Positions 55,852 through 64,000 of a stretch of DNA of 64,000 nt are shown piece by piece. This DNA comes from Sphingomonas sinipercae (GTDB taxonomy: Bacteria > Pseudomonadota > Alphaproteobacteria > Sphingomonadales > Sphingomonadaceae). The stretch's first letter is position 1, and each line of letters begins with the position of its first letter. Below the pieces are notes generated by a model. That model had not been told where the DNA came from and searched no databases. It saw nothing but the letters and a program-made list of their open reading frames with translations. The DNA is taken from assembly GCF_011302055.1 (NCBI RefSeq), contig NZ_CP049871.1, positions 1,198,501 through 1,262,500 on the forward strand. The letters are read 5' to 3'. A program made the position numbers and the translations under genes.

Positions 55852-55852
<1 letters not shown>

Positions 55853-56142
55853 TGATCGCCTTCGCCTCGCTGCTTTGGACTTGGCGCAGCGAAGCGACGG
55901 GAAGCTGGTATTTTGTCACCGTGCCCGAGGAGCAATCGGGGGAGATCAAGGCCCATGCCTTCGGGAGCCCGCGCGGATTTCGCTCGGTGCGGGTCGAGGC
56001 CACGATCCGCGACGTCACTTGGCGCACCTCAGTTTTCCCGCAGAAGGACGGTGGCTACCTGCTCCCGGTCAAGGCGGATGTGCGACGCAGGGCAGGGCTG
56101 GCCGAGGGCGACGAGCTTACTGTAACGCTGGAACTCCTCTGA
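55852..56142 (+). CDS. DUF1905-family protein
   Basis: The 96-residue protein is a single DUF1905 domain: WTWRSEATGSWYFVTVPEEQ, IKAHAFGSPRGFRSVRVEAT, TSVFPQKDGGYLLPVKADVR and LAEGDELTVTLEL, a small beta-barrel resembling the swapped-hairpin AbrB-like fold. The function is unknown. ATG 55852 overlaps the ettA stop, suggesting co-translation. Confidence 0.85.
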
Positions 56143-56155
56143 CGATCGCCGCCTT

Positions 56156-57247
56156 TCACTTGTGGAACTGGACCTTCGTTCCGATTGCGTAGACCTTCGG
56201 CGTCCCGTCCGCGGCGCGAACCCTGATTTTGTTTGCCGCCGGGGCTAGCGCCACCGGGGCCCAGCTCTTGCCGCCATCGCGGGTTTCAAAGCCGCCCACC
56301 ATGGTTCCAACCCAACCGACGTTTGGCGTTACGAAGCCGACTCCAAACTGGCGCGCCTTGGCATTCACGACCAGCGGAACTTCCGCCCAATGCTCGCCGC
56401 CATCGACCGTCTTGGCAATCACCTGCTGCTGCCGTTCCGGATCGTACGTCTGCACTGTTGCATAGCCGGTCTTGGCGTTGACGAAGCTGCCTTTCCAGCT
56501 GTTCTCCAGCTTGCGCGGGGAGCGATAGACTTCGCGCCAGCTTTTCCCGCCGTCACCGGTTTTCAGGATCACCGCATTGGATTCCTGAATGTTGCTGTTG
56601 CTGCCGGCAAAGACGAAGCCGGTTTTGGCGTCGATGAATTTGACGTCCAAGATCATGCCGGCCTGCGCGCTAAGGTCGATGAACGTCCAGCTTTCGCCGC
56701 CGTCGGTCGAGCGAAGCAGCTTGGCGGGCCCGCTGACCCGGCCCGCAGCATGGATGATCGCACGGCTCCGCAGCTGGCCCTGGTAAATCGATTTAGTGAG
56801 AAGAACGTCGATCGCGCAAATGCCTTCCACGCTCGCGCCGCCGAGATCGACCGGGGTGAACGACTTGCCCCCATCGCGGGTGCGGTAAAGCGGCACGGTG
56901 TCGGTGACGTTGGGATAGGCGTCGCCGACGTTGCCGATGAAGCCAAGCTGCGGACTGATGAAGCCGACTGCCCGGATGAAGGTGCCGGGGTGGGACCAAA
57001 CCTTGGCCCAGGTCGCGCCGCCGTCGTCGCTTCGGAAGAAGTCGCCGGCGCCGGTGCCGTAAAAGCCGGTCCGTGCATTGGCGAAGTGGATGTCGTCGCG
57101 CTTGCCCTTGTACGCCTCGGTCGTGACGGTGGTCCAGGCGCTCGCCGGAACCACCTGTTCGACACGAAGTGGCGGCTGCATGGCGCAACCGCCCATCGAA
57201 AGTGTCAGCGCTAGAGCGGCACTTCCAAGAAAAGACTTTACCCTCAT
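56156..57247 (-). CDS. Asp-box beta-propeller lipoprotein (YCF48/BNR-like)
   Basis: The 363-residue lipoprotein has a lipobox (LTLSMGGC) and six S/T-x-D-x-G-x-x-W/F repeats: SDDGGATW, TRDGGKSF, STDGGESW, TGDGGKSW, TVDGGEHW and TRDGGKSW, evenly spaced, predicting a six-bladed propeller of the photosystem assembly/sialidase-like class. The activity is unknown; such proteins often bind glycans or act as assembly factors. It is outer-membrane or periplasmic by its signal. Confidence 0.87.
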   Translation of the reverse strand: MRVKSFLGSAALALTLSMGGCAMQPPLRVEQVVPASAWTTVTTEAYKGKRDDIHFANARTGFYGTGAGDFFRSDDGGATWAKVWSHPGTFIRAVGFISPQLGFIGNVGDAYPNVTDTVPLYRTRDGGKSFTPVDLGGASVEGICAIDVLLTKSIYQGQLRSRAIIHAAGRVSGPAKLLRSTDGGESWTFIDLSAQAGMILDVKFIDAKTGFVFAGSNSNIQESNAVILKTGDGGKSWREVYRSPRKLENSWKGSFVNAKTGYATVQTYDPERQQQVIAKTVDGGEHWAEVPLVVNAKARQFGVGFVTPNVGWVGTMVGGFETRDGGKSWAPVALAPAANKIRVRAADGTPKVYAIGTKVQFHK

Positions 57248-57314
57248 TCCAGCCCCCTGAAATCTTACCAGAAGGACAGTCCAGCTTGTCAGCCGTAGTG
57301 GCGAGGGCATTTCT

Positions 57315-57348
57315 GCGAAACCGCCTGCCGTCTCGGCAGGCGGTTCGC
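57315..57348 (-). terminator. hairpin downstream of the PPOX gene
   Basis: GCGAACCGCCTGCC pairs with GGCAGGCGGTTTCGC, 14 bp with one bulged base and a GAGAC loop, eleven bases after the PPOX-family stop and about 70 bases before the next ATG. No T run follows on the minus strand, so it is a terminator-like or stabilising hairpin. Confidence 0.5.
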
Positions 57349-57358
57349 TAATTAGGCG

Positions 57359-57847
57359 CTAAAGAACGACTTCGGCGCGGTTCTCGTCCTGCTGCTGTTT
57401 GCCCGGATCGCGGCCCAACATCTTGATGACGGCCGCTTTCAACGTCGATCCAGCGCTTGCGCGCCAGATATCCGCCGACGTCGTGTCGAACCGCAGCAGC
57501 GCCAGGTCAGGATCGTCTTTCCCGTCCTTGTACCAGGATGCGATGATCGGGTTCCACAGCCGCTCGATGACTTGGCGGTCGTTGCTGAGCTGCAAGGTGC
57601 CGTGGATCGACGCGAACAGCTTGTGATCCTTGCTCGCGTAAGTGGCGATCGCCTTCGGGTTTTGCCCAAGGCCCTTGACCAGGTCTTCGGACCGGGCGGC
57701 GAAGAACCAGATTTGGCCGTCGTCGACCTGCGCCGTCATCGGGCGTGTCATCGCGTCGTCGACGCCTTGGAGACCCAGCATCACGAAGGGCGAATCGTCC
57801 AGCTTGTCCCAAAATTCTTCGCGCAACTCCTGCTCGGCTTCGCTCAT
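57359..57847 (-). CDS. pyridoxamine-5'-phosphate-oxidase-like general stress protein
   Basis: The 162-residue PNPOx-fold flavin/heme-binding-like protein: EQELREEFWDKLDDSPFVML, TRPMTAQVDDGQIWFFAARS, DLVKGLGQNPKAIATYASKD and LFASIHGTLQLSNDR match the 'general stress protein 26' group. Probably binds FMN and helps in oxidative or general stress. ATG 57847 has GGAGG five bases upstream. A sigma-EcfG-type promoter lies just upstream. Confidence 0.9.
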   Translation of the reverse strand: MSEAEQELREEFWDKLDDSPFVMLGLQGVDDAMTRPMTAQVDDGQIWFFAARSEDLVKGLGQNPKAIATYASKDHKLFASIHGTLQLSNDRQVIERLWNPIIASWYKDGKDDPDLALLRFDTTSADIWRASAGSTLKAAVIKMLGRDPGKQQQDENRAEVVL

Positions 57848-57874
57848 CATGTCCTCCTGCTGCTTTTGATGGGC

Positions 57875-57899
57875 AACGGGGAGGGGGCGGGCCGGTTCC
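57875..57899 (-). promoter_or_regulatory. sigma-EcfG-like general stress promoter (GGAAC-N16-CGTT)
   Basis: On the minus strand GGAAC (57899-57895) is followed by exactly 16 bases and CGTT (57878-57875), the consensus of the alphaproteobacterial general-stress sigma factor EcfG. It lies 28 bases before the start codon of the stress-type PPOX gene, which strengthens the call. I saw no other equally good instance in the intergenic regions I checked. Confidence 0.7.
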
Positions 57900-57925
57900 G
57901 ATTCCGGGACCAAGGGCGGTATCGG

Positions 57926-58651
57926 TCAGCGCAGCCGTTTCACCCGCAAGCGACCGTCGGGGCCGGGCTTCACGTCGAAGTTCGGAATCGACCGGATCAG
58001 CTCCGACAGGCGGTTGAAGCCGTAGTTGCGCGTGGCGAAGCTGGACACCGCTTTGGCCCGTTGCCCGAGTTCGGACAGCGAGGCGTATCCATCTTCGTCG
58101 CGTTCGGAGGCCTTGAAGGCCGCGCCGAGCAGGTCGAGCAGTTCGTGGTCGACCGGGCGGTCCTTGCGCTCGGCTTCGACCTCGGCCGACGCTTCTTCAT
58201 TGTTCGACAAGGCAGCAACATCGAAGAAGCGCGTGCAGGCCTGGCGAAAGCCGAGCGGCGTCTTCGCGGTCCCGAAACCGTAGACGTTGAGCCCGTCTTC
58301 CCGGATCCGCTGGACCAGCGGCAGGAAGTCGCTGTCGCTCGACATGATTCCAAAGCCATCGACATTGCCGCGATAGAGCAGGTCCATTGCGTCGATTGTC
58401 ATCCGCATGTCGGTTGCGCTCTTGCCTTTCACCACATCGAATTGCTGCATCGGCACGATCGAGTGGGGGCCGGTCAAATTGCCCCAGCCTTTCAAGCTGG
58501 CCTTCGCCCAATTGCCGTAGGCGCGACGGATGTTGATGGTGCCAAGCTCGCCCAGCACGAGAAGCACTTCGTCGATCGTATCGGGGGACGCATTGTCGGC
58601 ATCGATCAGCAGTGCAATGTTGAGGTCGCGGCCGTTATTTTTGTCATTCAT
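57926..58651 (-). CDS. NYN-domain RNase-like protein with OST-HTH domain
   Basis: A 241-residue protein with a PIN-like NYN domain (about 10-150): IALLIDADNAS, ATDMRMTIDAMDLLYRG and IMSSDSDFLPLVQRI keep the metal-binding aspartates. A C-terminal OST-HTH/LOTUS-like domain (about 165-241) has LLDLLGAAFKASERDEDG and NYGFNRLSELIRSI. The combination predicts an RNA-targeting nuclease or RNA-binding protein in the cytoplasm, similar to LabA/DUF88 proteins. Targets unknown. Confidence 0.87.
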   Translation of the reverse strand: MNDKNNGRDLNIALLIDADNASPDTIDEVLLVLGELGTINIRRAYGNWAKASLKGWGNLTGPHSIVPMQQFDVVKGKSATDMRMTIDAMDLLYRGNVDGFGIMSSDSDFLPLVQRIREDGLNVYGFGTAKTPLGFRQACTRFFDVAALSNNEEASAEVEAERKDRPVDHELLDLLGAAFKASERDEDGYASLSELGQRAKAVSSFATRNYGFNRLSELIRSIPNFDVKPGPDGRLRVKRLR

Positions 58652-58760
58652 CGCCCGATTCCCTTCGCAATGGCGCGTCTTAGCTGATCAATCCGGGAAC
58701 GAAACGCCTTCTCGCGCACTGAAAGCATAGTGGGTGACCGGGGAAGGTTGGAGGACGAAC

Positions 58761-59105
58761 ATGAAGCGTTTAGCATTGACGGCAGCCGTTGCTGCCAGCG
58801 TTGGCCTGACTGGCTGCGCAACGAATCCCTATGGATCGGGCTACGGCTATAACGATCCTTACAACAACAACGCGCAGGCGGGCCGTACGGCGACCGGCGC
58901 GGCCGCTGGTGCGGTTGGCGGTGCCGTCCTTGGCGCGATCGTCCCGGGCGTGAGCACGGTCGAAGGCGCGATTGCCGGTGCGGTTCTGGGCGGTGTGCTC
59001 GGTGCCGTGGTCAAGGGTAAGCAATATTACCGCGCGACCAACGGCTACTGCTATTACGTCGACCAGTACGGTCAGGCGCACTACGACTATAACGTTCGCT
59101 GCTAG
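58761..59105 (+). CDS. glycine-zipper 2TM lipoprotein (SlyB/YmgG-like)
   Basis: The 114-residue protein has a lipobox (SVGLTGC), a short Gly/Tyr/Asn linker and a glycine-zipper stretch (about 38-80; GAAAGAVGGAVLGAIVPG and GAIAGAVLGGVLGAVV) that forms two close-packed helices, then a C-terminal Tyr-rich tail with two Cys. Likely an outer-membrane lipoprotein involved in envelope stress or integrity. ATG 58761 has GGAGG seven bases upstream. Confidence 0.85.
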   Translation: MKRLALTAAVAASVGLTGCATNPYGSGYGYNDPYNNNAQAGRTATGAAAGAVGGAVLGAIVPGVSTVEGAIAGAVLGGVLGAVVKGKQYYRATNGYCYYVDQYGQAHYDYNVRC

Positions 59106-59113
59106 TCAGCGGA

Positions 59114-59752
59114 TCAGCTGACGGGGCGGAAGTGAACTTCCGCCTCGTCCAGCAGATAGAATTTGCCTTCCGCCACTGAAAAGTGGCCACCGTGAAGCTT
59201 AAGCCTGCCGTCCCGTTCGCGCTCAGCGATCCAGGGAAACGTCCGCAGGTTGGACAACGACAGCTTCACCGATTCCCATTCCATTTCCAGGACTGCCTGC
59301 GGTGTCAGCTCGCTATGGCGCTGCCGAACGCGATCGCGGGCGGGGCCTAGCTGGCGCACCCACGCGGCGATGAATTGGCCTTCACCGTCCTCGGCACCGT
59401 CGAACTGGCCGGTCAGCGCGGCAGCGCAGCCACCGCATGACCCGTGGCCCATCACCAGGATTTCATCGACCTCCAGCTGAGTGACAGCAAATTCCAGCGC
59501 TGCCGAAACGCCGTGGAGGCCGCCGGTCGTTTCATAGGGCGGCGCAAGGTTGGCGACGTTGCGAACGACGAAAATCTCGCCAGGACGCACATCGAAAATC
59601 TGCGCGGGGTCGACCCTGCTATCGGAGCAAGCGATCACCATGACGCGCGGACTTTGGCCTTCAGCCAGCTCTGCCCAGCGGTCGCGTTCCTCGCGCCAGC
59701 CAGTGTCGCGAAACCGGCGATAGCCGTCGAGCAATTCGGTCAAGCGGGACAT
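59114..59752 (-). CDS. beta-class carbonic anhydrase
   Basis: The 212-residue zinc enzyme interconverts CO2 and bicarbonate. The zinc and catalytic residues are visible: Cys and Asp-Arg in ACSDSRVDP, and His-x2-Cys in VMGHGSCGGC, with RNVANLAPPY between them. The second half has a family-typical LRTFPWIAERERDGRLKLHG. Cytoplasmic. No cyanase or transporter is adjacent. Confidence 0.95.
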   Translation of the reverse strand: MSRLTELLDGYRRFRDTGWREERDRWAELAEGQSPRVMVIACSDSRVDPAQIFDVRPGEIFVVRNVANLAPPYETTGGLHGVSAALEFAVTQLEVDEILVMGHGSCGGCAAALTGQFDGAEDGEGQFIAAWVRQLGPARDRVRQRHSELTPQAVLEMEWESVKLSLSNLRTFPWIAERERDGRLKLHGGHFSVAEGKFYLLDEAEVHFRPVS

Positions 59753-59816
59753 GGCCGCGGGCTAGCGCCGCAGTCCGGGGCTGGCAAGCGGCGGGCTGGA
59801 TCGCTATCTGGCCGGC

Positions 59817-60752
59817 ATGAACCTCCCCGTCGCAGTCCCCCGCCAGCGCAAGCCCGATTGGATCAGGGTCAAAGCGCCGACCAGCAACGGCTATGCCGAG
59901 ACCCGAAAGCTGATGCGATCGCTGAACCTGGCGACGGTCTGCGAGGAGGCGGCTTGCCCCAATATCGGCGAATGCTGGACCAAGAAGCACGCGACGGTGA
60001 TGATCCTTGGCGACACGTGCACACGGGCCTGCGCCTTCTGCAACGTCAAGACCGGGATGCCGCGCGCGGTCGATCCGCTTGAGCCGGAACATGTCGCCAC
60101 TGCCGCCGCCGAGCTTGGCCTTGAACATATCGTCGTCACCTCGGTCGATCGCGACGACCTGCCGGACGGCGGCGCTTCGCAATTCGTCAAGGTGATCCAG
60201 GCGCTCCGGCGGAACACGCCAAGCACGACCATCGAAATCCTGACCCCGGATTTCCGCAACAAGAGCGAAGCGGCGGTCGAAGCCATCGTCGAGGCCGGAC
60301 CCGATGTCTACAACCACAACCTGGAGACGGTGCCGAGGCTTTATCCGACGATCCGCCCGGGCGCGCGTTACTATGCGTCGCTTCGGCTGCTTGAGAGCGT
60401 GAAGCGGCACGACCCGGCAATCTTCACCAAGTCCGGGGTGATGGTCGGGCTCGGCGAGCAGCGCCTGGAAGTGCACCAGGTGATGGACGACATGCGGTCG
60501 GCCAACGTCGATTTCCTGACCATGGGCCAATATCTGCAGCCGACGCCGCGCCACGCCAAGGTCGAGGAGTTCGTTACCCCACAGGCATTCGACGCTTATG
60601 CAGCGATCGCCCGGGCGAAGGGGTTCCTGCTGGTGGCCGCATCGCCGTTGACCCGGTCGAGCTACCACGCCGGCGACGACTTCAAGAAGATGCAGGCCAA
60701 TCGCGCCGCCAAGCTGGAGCGGGGGCATTCGGTGGAGCGGGTGGGGGGCTGA
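59817..60752 (+). CDS. lipA: lipoyl synthase
   Basis: The 311-residue radical-SAM enzyme inserts sulfur at C6 and C8 of octanoyl groups. It has the auxiliary-cluster cysteines in [13 protein letters not shown], the SAM-cluster motif [11 protein letters not shown], and the C-terminal [10 protein letters not shown] serine that binds the auxiliary cluster. Its stop overlaps the start of the COQ10-like gene. No lipB is nearby. Confidence 0.97.
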   Translation: MNLPVAVPRQRKPDWIRVKAPTSNGYAETRKLMRSLNLATVCEEAACPNIGECWTKKHATVMILGDTCTRACAFCNVKTGMPRAVDPLEPEHVATAAAELGLEHIVVTSVDRDDLPDGGASQFVKVIQALRRNTPSTTIEILTPDFRNKSEAAVEAIVEAGPDVYNHNLETVPRLYPTIRPGARYYASLRLLESVKRHDPAIFTKSGVMVGLGEQRLEVHQVMDDMRSANVDFLTMGQYLQPTPRHAKVEEFVTPQAFDAYAAIARAKGFLLVAASPLTRSSYHAGDDFKKMQANRAAKLERGHSVERVGG

Positions 60753-61213
60753 TGCCGCGGCACAGCGAAACCAGGCACCTTCCGTATCGCCCCGAGCAAC
60801 TGTTCGACCTCGTTGCCGACGTCGAACGCTATGACGAATTCCTGCCGTGGGTGGTCGCGGTCCGTATCCGATCGTCCAGCGAGACGGAGACGGTCGCGGA
60901 CCTGGTCGTGGGCTTCAATGCGTTCAAGGAGCGCTTCACCAGCCGCGTCACGAAGGAGCGGCCGAACCGGATCGTCGTCGATTATATCGAAGGGCCGCTG
61001 AAGTATCTGAAGAACGAATGGCGCTTCGAGCCCGCCGATAAAGGGGGCACAGAAATCTTCTTCTCAGTCGATTTCGCGTTCCGGTCGCGGATTTTCGAGG
61101 CGATTGCCGGCCAGATGTTCGACCGCGCGCTGCGGCGCATGACCGACGCGTTCGAACAACGCGCCGCCGCGCTTTACGGAATCAGCAAGTCGAGCGCGCA
61201 GAGCGCCGCCTGA
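60752..61213 (+). CDS. COQ10/RatA-like START-domain protein
   Basis: The 153-residue SRPBCC protein matches the RatA/COQ10 family ([78 protein letters not shown]). In mitochondria COQ10 binds ubiquinone; in bacteria this family is also named RatA, a proposed translation inhibitor, so a quinone-binding role is favoured but not sure. The 3' end overlaps cinA by 40 bases. Confidence 0.88.
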   Translation: MPRHSETRHLPYRPEQLFDLVADVERYDEFLPWVVAVRIRSSSETETVADLVVGFNAFKERFTSRVTKERPNRIVVDYIEGPLKYLKNEWRFEPADKGGTEIFFSVDFAFRSRIFEAIAGQMFDRALRRMTDAFEQRAAALYGISKSSAQSAA

Positions 61214-61677
61214 AGGCGCACACCCGAACGGGTCTTTTCGTCGAAGAATTTCTGGTCGGCGACGATCCTGGCTGGGTCGGCATCGCGTTCGGCGCGGGCG
61301 AAGACGACAGTTCCGACCGGCTTGCCCGGCGTGCCGCCGCCAGGACCGGCAATGCCGGTAATCGCGACCGCAACGTCAGCTTGGGCGGCTTCGAGCGCGC
61401 CGCGGGCCATCGCCCAGGCTGTGGCGACGCTGACCGCGCCAAAGGTTTCGACCACGTCTGAACTGACTCTCAGGCCGCCGATCTTCGCCGCGTTGGAATA
61501 GGTCACATAACCGGCTTCGAACACATCAGATGAGCCGGGGATTTCGGTAATCGCGGCCGAGACGAGGCCGCCGGTGCAGCTTTCGGCGACCGCGATCCGC
61601 CGCCCGGCAGCGCGATTGGCGGCGACAACCTCTTCGGCCTTGTCGACCAATTCCTGCGGCAGGAGCCTGTCAGTCAT
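61174..61677 (-). CDS. CinA C-terminal-domain nicotinamide-nucleotide amidase
   Basis: The 167-residue stand-alone CinA C-terminal domain, the NMN deamidase of pyridine nucleotide recycling (PncC type): AESCTGGLVSAAITEIPGSS, VSVATAWAMARGALEAAQAD and AITGIAGPGGGTPGKPVGTV. The N-terminal MoCF-like domain of full CinA is absent. Its start overlaps the ispDF stop (ATGA). Confidence 0.93.
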   Translation of the reverse strand: MTDRLLPQELVDKAEEVVAANRAAGRRIAVAESCTGGLVSAAITEIPGSSDVFEAGYVTYSNAAKIGGLRVSSDVVETFGAVSVATAWAMARGALEAAQADVAVAITGIAGPGGGTPGKPVGTVVFARAERDADPARIVADQKFFDEKTRSGVRLQAALCALDLLIP

Positions 61678-62819
61678 TGTTCGCTGCGACCCATCCTGAT
61701 GTTGACCACGGCTTGCGCGGCAATGCCTTCGCCGCGCCCGGTAAAGCCAAGCCGTTCCGTCGTGGTTGCCTTGATGCTGACGTCATCGCCACAAATCCCA
61801 AGGATGTCAGCGACCTTGGCGCGGATCCGTTCCCGATGCGGACCTACTTTCGGAAATTCGCAGATGACGGTGCAATCCACGTGGTCGATCACGCCGCCGC
61901 GGGCCCGGACCTGCTCCGCCGCAAAGGCCAGGAAGCGGTCGGACGCCGCCCCCTTCCACTGCGGATCGGACGGGGGGAAGTGCTGGCCAATGTCGCCCAT
62001 CGCGGCTGCGCCGAGCAAGGCGTCGGTGATGGCGTGAAGAACGACGTCCGCATCGCTATGCCCGGCCAGGCCACGATCGCTGTCGATGGCGATGCCACCC
62101 AGCGTGATCGGGCCGGGGCCGGCAAAGGCGTGAACGTCAAAGCCCATGCCGGTGCGCGGGACCAGGCGCCCGGTAATCGCGGCTTCGGCGCGCTTCCAGT
62201 CGGCGGCGGTCGTCAGCTTGTCTAGCATCGGATTGCCTTCAACGGTTGCGACGCGCATGCCGGCGCTCCTGATCACGGTCGTCTCATCGGTCGGTGGGTC
62301 GCCTGACCACTCCTCATACGCTTGTCGTAACGCGGGCAACTGGAAAGCTTGGGGAGTCTGGATCCGAACGATGCCGTCCCGCGGGACCGTATCCCGGAGC
62401 TCCCCGTCGGCTCGGGCAAGCGTATCGCCGACGGCAAGCACCGGTGCAGCGCCTTCGAAGAATTCGAGCGGTGCAAGCAGCCGGTCGATCACTGCGGCAG
62501 GGCAGAAGGGGCGGGCGGCGTCATGCACCAGCACCGCGTCCCCATCGATGGCGGAGAGGCCGGCCTGGACCGAATCCGCGCGTTCGGCGCCGCCTTCGAT
62601 GAACGGGCCGACGTCGAGGCCAGCGAGCGCCGCTGCGGCGAGCCCGTGCTGCCCCGGCCCGACGACGACGCGGACCCCGGCGATCGCCGGATGCTCGGCC
62701 AGCGCCTCGACCGCCCAGCGCAGCACGGGCTTCCCGGCGATCGCGCGATATTGTTTCGGCAAGCCGCCGCCCAGCCGCGTTCCGCTTCCGGCGGCGACGA
62801 TGAGGGCAGTCGTTGTCAT
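61674..62819 (-). CDS. ispDF: bifunctional IspD/IspF (MEP pathway)
   Basis: The 381-residue fusion joins IspD (about 1-220; [44 protein letters not shown]) and IspF (about 224-381; [76 protein letters not shown]). It performs steps three and five of the MEP pathway, with ispE (40.7 kb) between. The fusion is common in alpha- and epsilonproteobacteria. Confidence 0.97.
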   Translation of the reverse strand: MTTTALIVAAGSGTRLGGGLPKQYRAIAGKPVLRWAVEALAEHPAIAGVRVVVGPGQHGLAAAALAGLDVGPFIEGGAERADSVQAGLSAIDGDAVLVHDAARPFCPAAVIDRLLAPLEFFEGAAPVLAVGDTLARADGELRDTVPRDGIVRIQTPQAFQLPALRQAYEEWSGDPPTDETTVIRSAGMRVATVEGNPMLDKLTTAADWKRAEAAITGRLVPRTGMGFDVHAFAGPGPITLGGIAIDSDRGLAGHSDADVVLHAITDALLGAAAMGDIGQHFPPSDPQWKGAASDRFLAFAAEQVRARGGVIDHVDCTVICEFPKVGPHRERIRAKVADILGICGDDVSIKATTTERLGFTGRGEGIAAQAVVNIRMGRSEQ

Positions 62820-62869
62820 CGCTGGCGCCTTGCCCGTCCCGCGGCCCTCCTGTAAAGGCGCGGCTTCCC

Positions 62870-63868
62870 ATGACCTTGCTGAAGCCTATCGAGATCGGTC
62901 CGGTCCGCATCGACGCGCCAGTCATCCTGGCGCCGATGACGGGCGTCACCGACCTGCCGTTCCGCAAGGTCGTGAAGCGCTTTGGCGCCGGCCTGACGGT
63001 CAGCGAGATGATCGCCAGCCAGGCGATGATCCGGGAGACCCGCCAGTCGCTGCAAAAGGCCTTGTGGGATCAAAGCGAGCAACCGGTATCGCTGCAGCTC
63101 GCCGGATGCGAGCCGCACGTGATGGCCGAGGCCGCCAAGCTCAACGAGCAGCGGGGCGTCGCCATCATCGACATCAACATGGGCTGCCCGGTGCGCAAGG
63201 TCGTCAACGGCGACGCCGGGTCGGCGCTGATGGCGAACCTGCCGTTGGCGACCCGGCTGATCGAGGCCACCGTCAAGGCGGTCAGCCTGCCGGTGACCCT
63301 GAAGATGCGGATGGGCTGGGACCACCAGAGCCTCAATGCGCCGGAACTCGCGAGGATCGCCCAAGACCTCGGCATCAAGATGATCACCGTGCACGGCCGC
63401 ACCCGTTGCCAGCTCTACAAGGGCAGCGCCGACTGGGCGTTCGTGCGCAAGGTCAAGGACGCCGTGTCGCTTCCGGTCATCGTCAACGGCGACATCTGCT
63501 CGGTCGAAGACGCCAGGGAAGCGTTGCGGCAATCGGGCGCCGATGGAGTGATGATCGGGCGGGGCGCCTACGGAAAGCCGTGGCTCCTCGGCCAGGCGAT
63601 CGCGGACCTGGTCGATGGCGGCAGCCGCGCCGACCCCTCGCTGGATGAGCAGCTCGACACCATGCTTGGCCAATATGACGAGATGCTGTCGCTGTATGGC
63701 CGCCACACTGGCGTCAATCTCGCGCGCAAGCACTTCGGCTGGTACACCAAGGGGCTCCCGGGCTCGGCCGAGCTTCGTAACCGCGTGAATCAGTTGGACG
63801 ATCCGGCTGACGTCATCGCCATGCTCAAGGGCTTCTACGCACCCTGGCTGACCCGCGCCGCTGCCTGA
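62870..63868 (+). CDS. dusB: tRNA-dihydrouridine synthase B
   Basis: The 332-residue FMN enzyme reduces uridine in the tRNA D-loop. Marks are [36 protein letters not shown] with the catalytic Cys, [26 protein letters not shown] and [26 protein letters not shown]. In alphaproteobacteria this gene (nifR3) commonly precedes ntrBC, which fits the gene starting just downstream. Divergent from ispDF with a 50-base spacer. Confidence 0.96.
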   Translation: MTLLKPIEIGPVRIDAPVILAPMTGVTDLPFRKVVKRFGAGLTVSEMIASQAMIRETRQSLQKALWDQSEQPVSLQLAGCEPHVMAEAAKLNEQRGVAIIDINMGCPVRKVVNGDAGSALMANLPLATRLIEATVKAVSLPVTLKMRMGWDHQSLNAPELARIAQDLGIKMITVHGRTRCQLYKGSADWAFVRKVKDAVSLPVIVNGDICSVEDAREALRQSGADGVMIGRGAYGKPWLLGQAIADLVDGGSRADPSLDEQLDTMLGQYDEMLSLYGRHTGVNLARKHFGWYTKGLPGSAELRNRVNQLDDPADVIAMLKGFYAPWLTRAAA

Positions 63869-63929
63869 GGGCGTCGCATAGCGGTAATAGTGTGTTGTTT
63901 TTGCAACGGCGCATGCTAGGGCGCGAGCG

Positions 63930-64000
63930 ATGGATGCGCCCTCCGTTGAGTCGGACCTGGGATTGATCGACGGCGGCAGCTGGCTCGCTCGCCAGCGAGA
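63930..64000 (+). CDS. 5' end of a gene, cut by the window edge
   Basis: ATG 63930 opens a frame of 23 complete codons (MDAPSVESDLGLIDGGSWLA, then RQR) that runs off the right edge. Position after dusB suggests ntrB, the nitrogen-regulatory histidine kinase, but the visible part has no diagnostic motif, so the assignment is by context only. Confidence 0.45.
   Translation, partial: MDAPSVESDLGLIDGGSWLARQR

Overview
The window is a single contiguous piece of a high-GC alphaproteobacterial chromosome, most likely from a sphingomonad (Sphingomonadales). That placement is an inference from gene content, not a database match. The supporting features are a CcrM-type GANTC methyltransferase, an RcdA (DUF1465) homologue, a DksA-type protein with a single cysteine, an IspD-IspF fusion, a GGAAC-N16-CGTT promoter of the alphaproteobacterial general-stress type, the dusB gene followed by another start codon, and a small signal recognition particle RNA in front of dnaX. 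Most of the window is dense housekeeping DNA with many 4-bp start/stop overlaps (ATGA, GTGA, TTGA) and many convergent genes whose 3' ends overlap.

Region by region: 1-3.6 kb looks accessory. It holds a frameshifted secreted serine hydrolase, a divergent PadR regulator with a palindromic operator, and a secreted Ere/ChaN-like protein, and it is flanked by a degenerate copy of the aminotransferase 5' end. 3.6-6.2 kb is an aminotransferase plus ALDH7-type dehydrogenase pair, possibly for lysine catabolism. 6.2-8.3 kb is a cyclic-di-GMP module (receiver protein, EAL phosphodiesterase, divergent tandem-PilZ protein). 8.3-12.6 kb carries msrA, Sua5/TsaC, a GntR regulator, a nitroreductase and a POT peptide transporter. 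12.6-19 kb carries nnrU-like, glmM, a thiD-VOC fusion, rnhB, ccrM and folP. 19-25 kb carries a phosphodiester-glycosidase lipoprotein, a degenerate NtrC-family regulator, a COX IV small subunit, an orphan pntAA, a CAP-domain protein, a UDP-glucuronate epimerase and a nitronate-monooxygenase-like protein. 25-27.5 kb carries rcdA, a DUF465 protein, dksA-like and surE.

27.5-34.9 kb is a glycan island: three glycosyltransferases, a DUF6625-like glycosyltransferase, a methyltransferase, a polysaccharide deacetylase and an AsnB-type amidotransferase, on mixed strands and without an obvious flippase or polymerase. 34.9-44.5 kb is housekeeping again (lytic transglycosylase, UDG-like protein, ETF-QO, TPR protein, ispE, nnr, RlmD-like, MAPEG). 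44.5-47.1 kb is a polyamine pair, a deoxyhypusine-synthase-like protein and a group-IV (alanine-racemase fold) ornithine/diaminopimelate-type decarboxylase, with structured RNA in the leader and between the genes. 47.1-56.2 kb carries a threonine dehydratase, two overlapping cysteine desulfurases with a [2Fe-2S] ferredoxin, the SRP RNA, dnaX, ybaB and ettA. 56.2-64 kb carries a beta-propeller lipoprotein, a stress-type PPOX protein behind a sigma-EcfG-like promoter, a NYN/OST-HTH RNase-like protein, carbonic anhydrase, lipA, a COQ10-like protein, cinA, ispDF, dusB and the start of a further gene.

The observations I rate highest are: seven GANTC sites packed into 219 bp in front of ccrM (one in the next 1.1 kb); a ThiD kinase fused in frame to a VOC/glyoxalase domain; an NtrC-family protein that has lost the GAFTGA threonine, the Walker B acid and the receiver lysine; an intrinsic terminator whose 3' arm is the ribosome-binding site of the next gene; mutually exclusive hairpins in the polyamine operon; and RNase HII without its GRG motif. 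I did not find a clearly new multi-gene defence or mobile system.
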